DNA of 64,000 bases from contig NZ_CP195100.1 of the NCBI RefSeq assembly GCF_051175315.1, positions 4,216,001 to 4,280,000 on the forward strand, in the 5' to 3' direction. Below are positions 54,081 through 62,465 of this stretch, piece by piece. The stretch comes from Tundrisphaera sp051175315. Its GTDB lineage: Bacteria > Planctomycetota > Planctomycetia > Isosphaerales > Isosphaeraceae. Positions within the stretch are counted from its first letter, which is position 1; the number at the start of each line of letters is the position of its first letter. The translations under genes were made by a program, and so were the position numbers. The notes below the pieces were generated by a model. That model saw only the letters and a list, made by a program, of their open reading frames with translations. It had not been told where the DNA came from and did no database searches.

Positions 54081-57000
54081 GCCGACCCCGGCCCCGCAAA
54101 ATTCCGGCCCGGCCCGTCGCCCTGGCCTTCGCCCTGCTCGCCGTCGCGATCGGCGGGGGCGCGGACCTGCCGGAGATCGTCCGGGTGCGGGTGCCGTCGG
54201 CGAAGGTGTCGTCGCTGTTCCCCCCGGGATCCGACCTCCGGGTCCTCCCGTTCGACCAGTTCGAGGACCTGATCGGCCGCGCGGCCGCTCGGCCCGGTCC
54301 CGCCCCCACGCCTCGGCTGGCGCGGGCCCTCCACGCGGCCCGCTGGGAGGACGGGATCCTGTCCGGGCGGTCGGAGCTGGTGCTCGGCCCCACCCCGCCG
54401 CCGGGGCCCGGCCTCGTGGTCCTCGACCCGTGGTCCCCCGCCGTGACCGGGGCCGGGGACGGGGCGAATCCCCGGGCCACCCCCGATGGCCGGCTCGCAC
54501 TCCAGGTCGGCCCGGGCTCGCCGGGATCGGCGGCCCTGGACTGGAGGCTCCGCGCCCGGACCGGGTCGGAAGGGCGGGTCTTCTCGTTCGACCTGCCGGA
54601 CGTCGAGGCCTCCCGCCTGGTCCTCGACCTGCCCCCCGACCTCGTGCCGGAGCTGGACGTCGGCAACCGGCTCGGGCCGACCCCCGGGCCCGCCCCCGGC
54701 CGCCTGCTCTGGGCCTTCGAGGCGGCCCGGGGCCGGATCAACCTGCGGCTCCGCGAGGGGTCCGGCCGGGAGCCCGGCGGATGCTGGGTCGAGGGGATCG
54801 TCCGGATCGACCTGGCCGCCACCCCCACCAACTGGCGCGGGGACTGGACGGTCGTCCGGCCGATGGAGGCATCCGGCCCCCTGATCCTGGAACTCGACGC
54901 GGGCCTGGAACTGGTCGAGGTGGCCGGGCCACGGGTCGCCGCGTTCCGGGCGGAGGACGCCGGGGCATCGACCCGCGTCGTGGTCACCCTGGCCGAGGAA
55001 GGGGAGATGACCTTCCCGCTCTCCGTGGTCGCGATCGCCCGGGCCCCGGCCGAGGGAAGGTGGTTGGTCCCTTCGGCCCGGTTCCCCGGCTCGGTCTGGA
55101 TCGGCGACCGCGTGGCGATCCGCCCGGATGCCGGCCGGGTGATCGACGCCTGCGCCGAACGCCAGGGCCGTCGGGTCGCGGCCCGGCCCGAGGACCCGTT
55201 CGAACGCGATGCGGTCGTGTTCGAGTCGGACCTCCAGGGGCATGTCGCCGAGATCACCTTCCGCCGCCCCGTCCCCGACGCGGTGGTCGAGGTGCGGGGG
55301 ATCCTGAGCCTCGGCGACGGTCCGCCCCGGCTCGAAGCCGCGACCACCTGGACGATCGCCGGGGGGAAGATCCCGGATCTGGTCATCCCGCTGCCGGCGG
55401 GCTGGGCCATCGATCGCGCCACGGGGGCCGACGGCGCGGCGGTCCCCTGGCACGCCAGCCTCGACGCCGGCGGGGCCTCCCGGATCCAGTTCCCCCCCAC
55501 GGCGATCGGCGATGCCTCGAAGCCCGCCCTCCTGACCGTGTTCGCCACCGCGCAGGGCGCGGGCTCGACCGGGCCGATCGACCTGCCCCGCATCCGGCCG
55601 GCGGCGCCCGGCGTCCGGGTGTCCGACGAGGTCTGGACGGCCGACCTGGGCCCCGGCCTCGCCATCCGCCCCCTGGAGGCCGAGGGCCTGGCCTGGATCG
55701 ACGCCCCGGCCCCCGCCCGGCCCACGGTGCCATCGCCGCCCCGGCCGGAGGTCGCCCGCGAGCCCCTGGCGTGGCGCTGGACCGGCGACGACGAGGCCCG
55801 CGCCCGCGTCGAACGCGAGCCGGACCGGCCCGCCCCCCGCGCCGACCTCCGGACCGTCGCGACGGTCGCGGCGGGCCGGCTCCGGGTCGACTGGACGATC
55901 GCCATCGACGCGACCGACGAGCCGGTCCGCTCGATCGCGCTGCACGACGACGGGACGAACGACCTGTCGCAGGCTTGGCGATGGGCCGAAGCCGCCGGGC
56001 CGGCCATCGAGACGCGGCCGGTCGATTCGGTCGATCGCCGCGAGGCGGGATTCCCGGCCGGGGGCCGCACCTGGGTCGTCGAGTTCACCCCGCCCCTGAA
56101 GGGCCGGGGCGAGTTGAAGGCGCGCATCGAACGCCCCTGGGACGGGGGCGGCCCGGTGCCGATCCTGGGCCTGGATCGACGGTTCCGGCCCCGGGGCCTG
56201 GTCGCGGTCGACGTCGAGGCCTCGGCCAGGGTCCGGGTCGACTCGACCGGCTTCGTGGCGATCGACCCGCTGTCGAGCCGGGCCGGCGACGCGGGGCCCG
56301 GCCCGCTCCATCGCCGGGCGGCGTTGCTGGTCCGCCGCTCCCCCGAGGCGTCCGTCCGGCTCTCCGCCGAGCCCGGGGTGCCCGACCCGGCGGGGGGCCT
56401 GATCCGCGAGGCGACCCTGACCACCCAGGTCTACCCCGGCAGCCGGTCGCGCCATCGCCTCGACCTGCGGATCGCCAACGACTCCGCACGGTCGATCGCG
56501 CTGACCATGCCCCCCGGCTCGGAGCTGGATCGGGTCCGCCGGGACGGATTGGCGATCGCCGCGACCCCCGCCGGCCGCTCGATCTCGGTCGCTCTCCCCG
56601 CCCCGACCGCGACCCGGCCCACCTGCATCCTGACCCTCGACTACCGGACCGACGAGGGCGGGAAGACGGCCCGGATCGATCCCGTCGGGCTCCTGCCGAC
56701 GTGCTCCTTCGGGTGCCTGTCGCTGGTCTGGGAGTTGACCCTGCCCGCCCCCTGGGAGGTCGGATCCGCCGGGCCGGGCCTGACGGCCGTCGCCCCCCGC
56801 CCCGATCCGTCGCGCTGGTCGCGATGGCTCGGCGTCGCGGCCTCGGACGCCGAGACACCGGCCCGGGCGGCATCGGCGGAGGGACGGGCGGCCATGCTGC
56901 GCGATCTGGACGCCATCGCCGAGGGGATGACCCCCGGCGAGACGGTTTTGGGCGACTACCTGATCCGGCTCGACGCCGGGCGCCGGCCGGTGGTGGTCGA

Positions 57001-60000
57001 CCGCCTGTCCCTGGCCGATGCCGGGCTGGGCCCGCGCTCCCGGCTCGACCTCGGCGAAGACCCCGGCCCCGCGCTCGCGACCCTCAAGGCCCTGGGCCTG
57101 GAGGTCGAGCCGGTCGGGGGCGATCTCCTGATCCGGGGCCGTGCCGACGCCGCCCGACCGCTCTCCGGCGAGGAGGCAGACCGGATCCATCGGGCCGCGA
57201 CGACCCGATCCGACGAGGCGGACCGCTACCAATCGGCCTCGCGGTGGTGGGGCGAATCGACGCCCCGCGCCCTGTCGGTCGGCGAGACGGCCCAGTCGCG
57301 CGCGGACTCCGCCGGCTGGCGGACCTGGCGGTTCGTCTCCCCCCGCTGGCCGACGCCGGGCCGGTGCGGCGTCGAGATGATCGATGCCCGTCGCGACGCC
57401 TGGATCGGCTGGACGATCGCCGCGGCCGCGCTGGCGACGGCCATCGCGATGCGGGGCGGGTCGATCCGGCGACGCTGCGTCGCGCTGGCGGCGGTCGCGC
57501 TGGCGGGCACGCTGGTCATGGCCTGGTCCTGGCCCGAGCCGTCGCCGGTCGCGTCCGGCCTGGCCCGGGGCGCGCTGGCCATGATGGCCTGGTGGGCCGG
57601 CCGCCTCGCCATCGCCCCGCCATCATCCCTCGGGGGCGGCGGCACGACCCGGCCGACCGGGACGCGTGCCCAGGGCTCGACCCGCCTGGCCGGGATTCTG
57701 GCCGTCCTGATGCTGTCGACCGCCTCGCCGGCCGCCGATCCGGCGGGCCCCGCCCCGATCCGGGTCGTCCTCCCCTACGACGGCCCGCCCGACCCCGACG
57801 CGAAGCCCGACCGGGCGGCGATGCTCCTGGCCGACTTCGACCGGCTGACCCGCCTGGCCCGCCCCGAGGCCCCGGCCCCGTCGCCTTCCGCCACGCTCAC
57901 CGCCGCCCGCCACGCCGTGACCCGGGAGGCGGAGGGGCGGGTGATGGTCGAGAGCCAGTATGACCTCTGGGCGGAAGGGGAAGGGGAGGTCGCCTGGCCC
58001 CTGCCCATCGGGCCGGCCCGCGACCTGGAGGCCACGGTCGACGGCAAGCCCACCCCGCTGACCATCGCCGCCGACGGCTCCGAGGCCCTGGCCCCGCTCG
58101 GGGGCCCCGGGGCGCACGCGATCCGGTTTCGCCGCTGGGTGCCCCTCGCGGCGATCGGCAACCAGGGGGAATACGCCCGGGTGCCGATCAACCGGGCGGC
58201 GTTCGCCCGGATCATGGTGGCCCGCGACGCCCGGGCCCATTGGGTCGAGATCCCCGAGTCGCCGGGCTCCCCGAGGATCCTCGATGCGGGGATCGAGGGG
58301 ACGCTCGGCCCGGTCGGGCAGCTGGAAGTCCGCTGGTATCCGGAGCCGAGGCCCGACGCCTCCTCGTACGGGCGGGCCGTCGAGATGGCCGCCCTGTGGG
58401 ACATCCGGCCGGCCGGGAACCTGGTGCGCTACCGCCTGACGCACGACGAGGAAGACGGGGTCTCGACGATCCGACTGGCCCTGGACCCAAACCTCGTCGT
58501 CCGAGAGGTTTCGATCCCGAACCTGGTGGCGACCCGCCGCGAGGGGACGCCGTCCCGCCCGGTCTGGGTCGCCCACGTCGACCCGCCCTGGCCCCGGGGG
58601 GTCGCGATCGAGGTGGCCGCCTGGAAGTCCGTCGCCCGCGATGCGGCCGAACGCCGCCCGCCCCGCGTCGGCCCGGTCGGCGCGACCCAGGTGCTCGGCA
58701 CCCTCTCCCTGCGACGGCCGGCCGACTGGTCGGGCCGGTTGGCGATCGAGGGCGGGCTCGTCCCGTCGGCCGAGGCGTCCGCACTGAAGGCGTGGGGCAT
58801 CGCCCCGAACGGCGATCGCCTGATCCCGTCCGGTACGGCCCGATTCGAAGGCCGCCTGCCCGCCGTGGCGGTCGCGTCGGCGCCCATCCCGGCGAGGCGG
58901 ACCGCGAAGAACCGGGTCGTGGTCACGCCCCGCCCGGGCCGGCTGGACGCCACCATCGAGGCGGCGATCGTCGACGTCGAGGGGCATGCCTATGATGCCG
59001 AGGCGGCGTTCCCGGCCGGATTCCGGATCCTCCGCGTCGAGGCGGATGGCCTGACCTCCTGGCGACAACCGGCCGCCGACCGCATCCGGCTCCGGTTCGA
59101 CGGGCCGCCGAAGCCCGACCGCTCGGCCCGGATCACCGGCTTCCACCCCCTCAAGCTCGACCCGTCGCGGTCCTTCCAGTGCCCGATCCCCTGGCCGACC
59201 TGGGAGGATGCGGCGGAGGAGCCCGGGACCCTGGTGGTGGCCGGACCGACCCGCTACCCGGTCGCCCCCGACGGCGGCGTCGTCGTCGCGACCGCCCCGA
59301 CGCCCTCGGATGTGGCCGCGGGCCGGACGACTTTCCGGGTCGAACGCCCCGCGAGCCTGGCGCCGATCCGCTGGACTTCCCCCCCGGCGCGGGTGGATAT
59401 CGCGATCGACAGCGACCTGACCCTGTTCCCCGCCTCGGTGGCCTGGACGGCCGCGATCCGCTGCAACGTGTCGGGAGGGCCGGCCGAATCCCTGACCTGG
59501 ACCCTGCCGACCGCCTGGGCCCGGGAGGCCCGCCTGGAAATCCTGGGGCAAGGCCATCGCCTGGACCTGGAGACCGACGGCGACTCCACCCGCTGGACGG
59601 TCGTGCCCGACCGGCCGATCTGGGGCCGGGCCCGGATGATCCTGAGATCGTCGAGGCCGTTCGAGCCCGGCACGGAATTCCTCTTCCCCAACCTCGCCCC
59701 CCTGGCGACGCCCGGCCGGGGGTCGATCGGCCGCTACGACCTGGGGATCGCCAACGTGTCCGGCCTGCCGCTCGAGGTGGCCGGGTCGCCGGGGCTCCGG
59801 GAGGAGGACGCGGCCCGGCACCGCATCGAGGAGTCGCCGCTGCCGGCCGGGCCCGCCGATCGGGCTTTCCAGGTCTCGGGCGAACGCTGGTCGCTCCGCT
59901 TCTCGGCGGGGAGCGAGGACGACACGGGCCGCGACCCCGGCGACCCGCCCGGCGCCGAGGTGCTCCAGGCCCTTGTGGATTGCTCGCTCGGGTCCGACGG

Positions 60001-61015
60001 GCAGGCGTCGGGGCGTGCCACCTACGAACTGGCGAGGCGGCCGGCCCCGTTCCTTGCCGTCCGCCTCCCCGCGGGCAGCCACATCCCCTGGGCCTCGGTG
60101 GACGGGAGGATCGTCGCGGCGATCCGCGACGGCGAGGCCCGCTGGCTGATCCCGATCGGCGCCCGGCCGGCCCGTCGCGCCTGCGTGGCCTGGCAAGGGC
60201 CGCCCGTCCCGAAGGATCGTGCGGGACGCGGCCCGGCCCCGCTGATCCTGCCCGCGCCGGAGCAGGAGGACGTCCCGACCCTGGTCACGACCTCGGCACC
60301 CGGGTCGATCGTCGTGACGACCGGGCCCGGCCGGTTCGAGCAGATCACCGGGTCGACGTGGGATGTCGAGGGGGCCGAGCGGCTGGCCCGGATCATCGTG
60401 GATGGCCTGGCCGAGTTCGACCGCGAATCGGCCGCCGACCGGGAGGCGATGGTCGCCGACCTCGTCGCCTTCGAGTTGAAGGCGCGGGCGCTGGACCGGG
60501 CCGAGCCCCCGAGGACCACGGCCGATCGGTCGATGGTCGAGGCGAGGGCGTCGCGGATGCTGGCCGCCCGGACCTCGATCGCCGAGGCGACCCAGGCCAC
60601 CGGCCTCGACGACCTGATCCAGGAGGCCCGGATGATGGTCGGGCTGGCCGCGATGGACGACGAAGCCTATGCCGAGGCGGCCCCCTGGCCGCCCGATACG
60701 ATCCGGATCCGCCGGATCGGCACCACCTCCTACTTCCGGGGGACGACCCCGTCGGCCGACCGCCCGACCGGGCTGATCACGGTGGCCGGACCCTCCCCGG
60801 CCCGGCTCCGGCCGGGCGGCGGGCTGTTCGCCGACCTGGCCATCGGCCTGGGCCTGACGATCGCCCTGCCGTGTGCCCTCCTCGGGCTGGCCCGACCGGG
60901 GCGGCGGGCGGCATGGGCAGCGATCGGGCTGATGGCCCTCGGCCTGCTGGCCGCGAGCCCGGGCCTGGGGGTGGCCGCCCTGGCGATCGGGCTGATTGGC
61001 CGGGCCGGCGATTGA
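54077..61015 (+). CDS. Giant secreted/membrane-anchored protein, apparent fusion of two units (2312 aa)
   Basis: Residues 1-30 form a signal peptide (PARPVALAFALLAVAIGGGA). Unit A (~30-1100) begins with VPSAKVSSLFPPGSDLRVLPFDQFEDLIGRAA, contains VEASRLVLDLPPDLVPELDVG, and ends in three membrane helices (~1110-1180). Immediately after, residues ~1200-1222 (TRLAGILAVLMLSTASPAADP) look like a second signal peptide. Unit B begins with PIRVVLPYDGPP and ADFDRLTRLARPEAPAPSPSATLTAARH, paralleling unit A's start, and ends in further helices (~2250-2305). So this is a head-to-tail fusion of two proteins built like unit 1. No stop separates them. Catalytic motifs not seen; a structural envelope or adhesion role is a guess. 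Confidence 0.75.
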   Translation: MSRPRPRKIPARPVALAFALLAVAIGGGADLPEIVRVRVPSAKVSSLFPPGSDLRVLPFDQFEDLIGRAAARPGPAPTPRLARALHAARWEDGILSGRSELVLGPTPPPGPGLVVLDPWSPAVTGAGDGANPRATPDGRLALQVGPGSPGSAALDWRLRARTGSEGRVFSFDLPDVEASRLVLDLPPDLVPELDVGNRLGPTPGPAPGRLLWAFEAARGRINLRLREGSGREPGGCWVEGIVRIDLAATPTNWRGDWTVVRPMEASGPLILELDAGLELVEVAGPRVAAFRAEDAGASTRVVVTLAEEGEMTFPLSVVAIARAPAEGRWLVPSARFPGSVWIGDRVAIRPDAGRVIDACAERQGRRVAARPEDPFERDAVVFESDLQGHVAEITFRRPVPDAVVEVRGILSLGDGPPRLEAATTWTIAGGKIPDLVIPLPAGWAIDRATGADGAAVPWHASLDAGGASRIQFPPTAIGDASKPALLTVFATAQGAGSTGPIDLPRIRPAAPGVRVSDEVWTADLGPGLAIRPLEAEGLAWIDAPAPARPTVPSPPRPEVAREPLAWRWTGDDEARARVEREPDRPAPRADLRTVATVAAGRLRVDWTIAIDATDEPVRSIALHDDGTNDLSQAWRWAEAAGPAIETRPVDSVDRREAGFPAGGRTWVVEFTPPLKGRGELKARIERPWDGGGPVPILGLDRRFRPRGLVAVDVEASARVRVDSTGFVAIDPLSSRAGDAGPGPLHRRAALLVRRSPEASVRLSAEPGVPDPAGGLIREATLTTQVYPGSRSRHRLDLRIANDSARSIALTMPPGSELDRVRRDGLAIAATPAGRSISVALPAPTATRPTCILTLDYRTDEGGKTARIDPVGLLPTCSFGCLSLVWELTLPAPWEVGSAGPGLTAVAPRPDPSRWSRWLGVAASDAETPARAASAEGRAAMLRDLDAIAEGMTPGETVLGDYLIRLDAGRRPVVVDRLSLADAGLGPRSRLDLGEDPGPALATLKALGLEVEPVGGDLLIRGRADAARPLSGEEADRIHRAATTRSDEADRYQSASRWWGESTPRALSVGETAQSRADSAGWRTWRFVSPRWPTPGRCGVEMIDARRDAWIGWTIAAAALATAIAMRGGSIRRRCVALAAVALAGTLVMAWSWPEPSPVASGLARGALAMMAWWAGRLAIAPPSSLGGGGTTRPTGTRAQGSTRLAGILAVLMLSTASPAADPAGPAPIRVVLPYDGPPDPDAKPDRAAMLLADFDRLTRLARPEAPAPSPSATLTAARHAVTREAEGRVMVESQYDLWAEGEGEVAWPLPIGPARDLEATVDGKPTPLTIAADGSEALAPLGGPGAHAIRFRRWVPLAAIGNQGEYARVPINRAAFARIMVARDARAHWVEIPESPGSPRILDAGIEGTLGPVGQLEVRWYPEPRPDASSYGRAVEMAALWDIRPAGNLVRYRLTHDEEDGVSTIRLALDPNLVVREVSIPNLVATRREGTPSRPVWVAHVDPPWPRGVAIEVAAWKSVARDAAERRPPRVGPVGATQVLGTLSLRRPADWSGRLAIEGGLVPSAEASALKAWGIAPNGDRLIPSGTARFEGRLPAVAVASAPIPARRTAKNRVVVTPRPGRLDATIEAAIVDVEGHAYDAEAAFPAGFRILRVEADGLTSWRQPAADRIRLRFDGPPKPDRSARITGFHPLKLDPSRSFQCPIPWPTWEDAAEEPGTLVVAGPTRYPVAPDGGVVVATAPTPSDVAAGRTTFRVERPASLAPIRWTSPPARVDIAIDSDLTLFPASVAWTAAIRCNVSGGPAESLTWTLPTAWAREARLEILGQGHRLDLETDGDSTRWTVVPDRPIWGRARMILRSSRPFEPGTEFLFPNLAPLATPGRGSIGRYDLGIANVSGLPLEVAGSPGLREEDAARHRIEESPLPAGPADRAFQVSGERWSLRFSAGSEDDTGRDPGDPPGAEVLQALVDCSLGSDGQASGRATYELARRPAPFLAVRLPAGSHIPWASVDGRIVAAIRDGEARWLIPIGARPARRACVAWQGPPVPKDRAGRGPAPLILPAPEQEDVPTLVTTSAPGSIVVTTGPGRFEQITGSTWDVEGAERLARIIVDGLAEFDRESAADREAMVADLVAFELKARALDRAEPPRTTADRSMVEARASRMLAARTSIAEATQATGLDDLIQEARMMVGLAAMDDEAYAEAAPWPPDTIRIRRIGTTSYFRGTTPSADRPTGLITVAGPSPARLRPGGGLFADLAIGLGLTIALPCALLGLARPGRRAAWAAIGLMALGLLAASPGLGVAALAIGLIGRAGD

Positions 61016-61029
61016 GCCGGCGCGCAAGG

Positions 61030-61063
61030 GCGGGGGCCGGCCCCGGGTGAGGACGGCCCCCGC
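61030..61063. terminator. Bidirectional hairpin between the giant gene and the DUF1501 gene
   Basis: GCGGGGGCCG (61030-61039) and CGGCCCCCGC (61054-61063), a perfect 10-bp stem with a 14-nt loop in the 72-nt gap between convergent genes. Confidence 0.55.
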
Positions 61064-61087
61064 ATCGGTTTCGCCGGGTTCGGGCGA

Positions 61088-62380
61088 TCAGGCCCGGGAG
61101 AACAGCTGCTCGATCGGCTTGCCGCCATCGACGACCTTGATCGGCCGGCCGCGCGGGGTGGTGTAGGAGGTGCTCTGGTCGATCCCCATCCCCTTGGCCA
61201 TCGAGGCGACCAGGTCCATCACGCCGACCGGGTTGTCGGTGATGTCAACGCCGTCCTTGTCGGTCGCGCCGATGGCCCGACCGCCGACCATGCCGCCGCC
61301 GCCCATCACGACCGACCAGCTGCGCGGCCAGTGGTCGCGGCCGGCGTTCTGGTTGATCTTCGGGGTGCGGCCGAACTCGCCCATCCAGACGACCATCGTG
61401 TTCTCCAGCAGGCCGCGCTGGGCGAGGTCGGCAACCAGCGTCCCCATGCCCTTGTCCAGCTCGGGCAGGAGGCGGTCCTTGAGCGTGGTGAAGGCGTTGG
61501 CGTGGGTGTCCCACCCGCCGAGGGAGACCTCGACGTAGGTCACGCCGGCTTCGACCAGGCGACGGGCCATGAGGCAGCCCGAGCCGAACGACCCCTTGCC
61601 GTAGGCATCGCGGACGGCGGCCGGCTCATCGGCGAGGTTGAAGGCCCGGGTGTAGCGCGAGTTCATCATCCGCAGCGTCTTGGCGTAGACCGACTTGTGA
61701 TCGATGGCGCCCTGGCCACGCTTCTGGGCGACGAAGTTCCCTTCGGTCATGCTGAGCATCTTGACGCGGCGGTCCATCCGCAGCTCGTTGACGCCGGCCG
61801 GGGGCTCCAGGTTGGCGATCTTGCTGTTCGGGTTGTTGACCACGAACGGGGCGTGCGCCATGCCCAGGAATCCCGCCCCCTGGCCCGATGAGTTGATCGA
61901 GATGCAGTGGGGCAGGTCGAAGTTGTCCAGCTTCTCGCCCAGCTCGTAGGAGAGCACCGAGCCGAACGCCGGGTGGACGACGGTCGGGTTGGGGGCGTAG
62001 CCCGTGTGCATCATGTACGAGCCGCGGTCGTGATTGCCTTCCTTGGAGTTCAAGGACCGGATCACGTTGAGATGCTTCATCTCCTTGGCGATCGTGGGCA
62101 GGTGCTCACAGATCTGGATCTCGGAGGAGGAGGTGGCGATCGGCTTGAATTCGCCGCCGTTCCGGTCGCTCTCCGGCTTCAGGTCCCACGTATCCATGTG
62201 GCTGGGCCCACCGCCCATCCACAGGACGATCAGGCTCTTGTTGTTCTTGCGAAGCTGCTGCGCGTTGGCCTGCATGGCCCCGGCGAGCTGCATCGCGGGG
62301 ATGGCCATCGCCGTGGTCGCCATGTGCCCCATGAAGTGGCGGCGCGACATTCCGGCGGGGACGATGAGGCGGTCGGACAT
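61088..62380 (-). CDS. DUF1501 protein, probable Tat substrate
   Basis: 430 residues. The N-terminus (MSDRLIVPAGMSRRHFMGHMATTAMAIPAMQLAGA) has a twin-arginine motif SRRHFM and a hydrophobic stretch, so Tat export is likely. The DUF1501 domain, distantly related to alkaline-phosphatase/sulfatase folds, follows: LIVLWMGGGPSHMDTWDLKP, VIRSLNSKEGNHDRGSYMMHTGY, VTYVEVSLGGWDTHANAF and VVWMGEFGRTPKINQNAGRDHWPRSWS. His and Asp residues in these blocks could bind metal. The ATG at 62380 is chosen for the Tat signal; the longer frame is Arg-rich. It forms a pair with the next upstream gene. Confidence 0.9.
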   Translation of the reverse strand: MSDRLIVPAGMSRRHFMGHMATTAMAIPAMQLAGAMQANAQQLRKNNKSLIVLWMGGGPSHMDTWDLKPESDRNGGEFKPIATSSSEIQICEHLPTIAKEMKHLNVIRSLNSKEGNHDRGSYMMHTGYAPNPTVVHPAFGSVLSYELGEKLDNFDLPHCISINSSGQGAGFLGMAHAPFVVNNPNSKIANLEPPAGVNELRMDRRVKMLSMTEGNFVAQKRGQGAIDHKSVYAKTLRMMNSRYTRAFNLADEPAAVRDAYGKGSFGSGCLMARRLVEAGVTYVEVSLGGWDTHANAFTTLKDRLLPELDKGMGTLVADLAQRGLLENTMVVWMGEFGRTPKINQNAGRDHWPRSWSVVMGGGGMVGGRAIGATDKDGVDITDNPVGVMDLVASMAKGMGIDQSTSYTTPRGRPIKVVDGGKPIEQLFSRA

Positions 62381-62465
62381 CGGACGGAACCCCCGGTTTG
62401 CCTCTCGGGCGAGGCGGCCCATGCCGGGGCGCCGCCGACGGGCGGCGCCCCATTCCCCGATCAAC

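Noticed and set aside
57623..61027. A 1134-residue minus-strand open frame under the giant gene
   Set aside because: GC-rich third positions keep antisense frames open. Its composition (Arg/Gly/Asp/Gln) is that of a shadow, and the plus strand has the signal and membrane segments.
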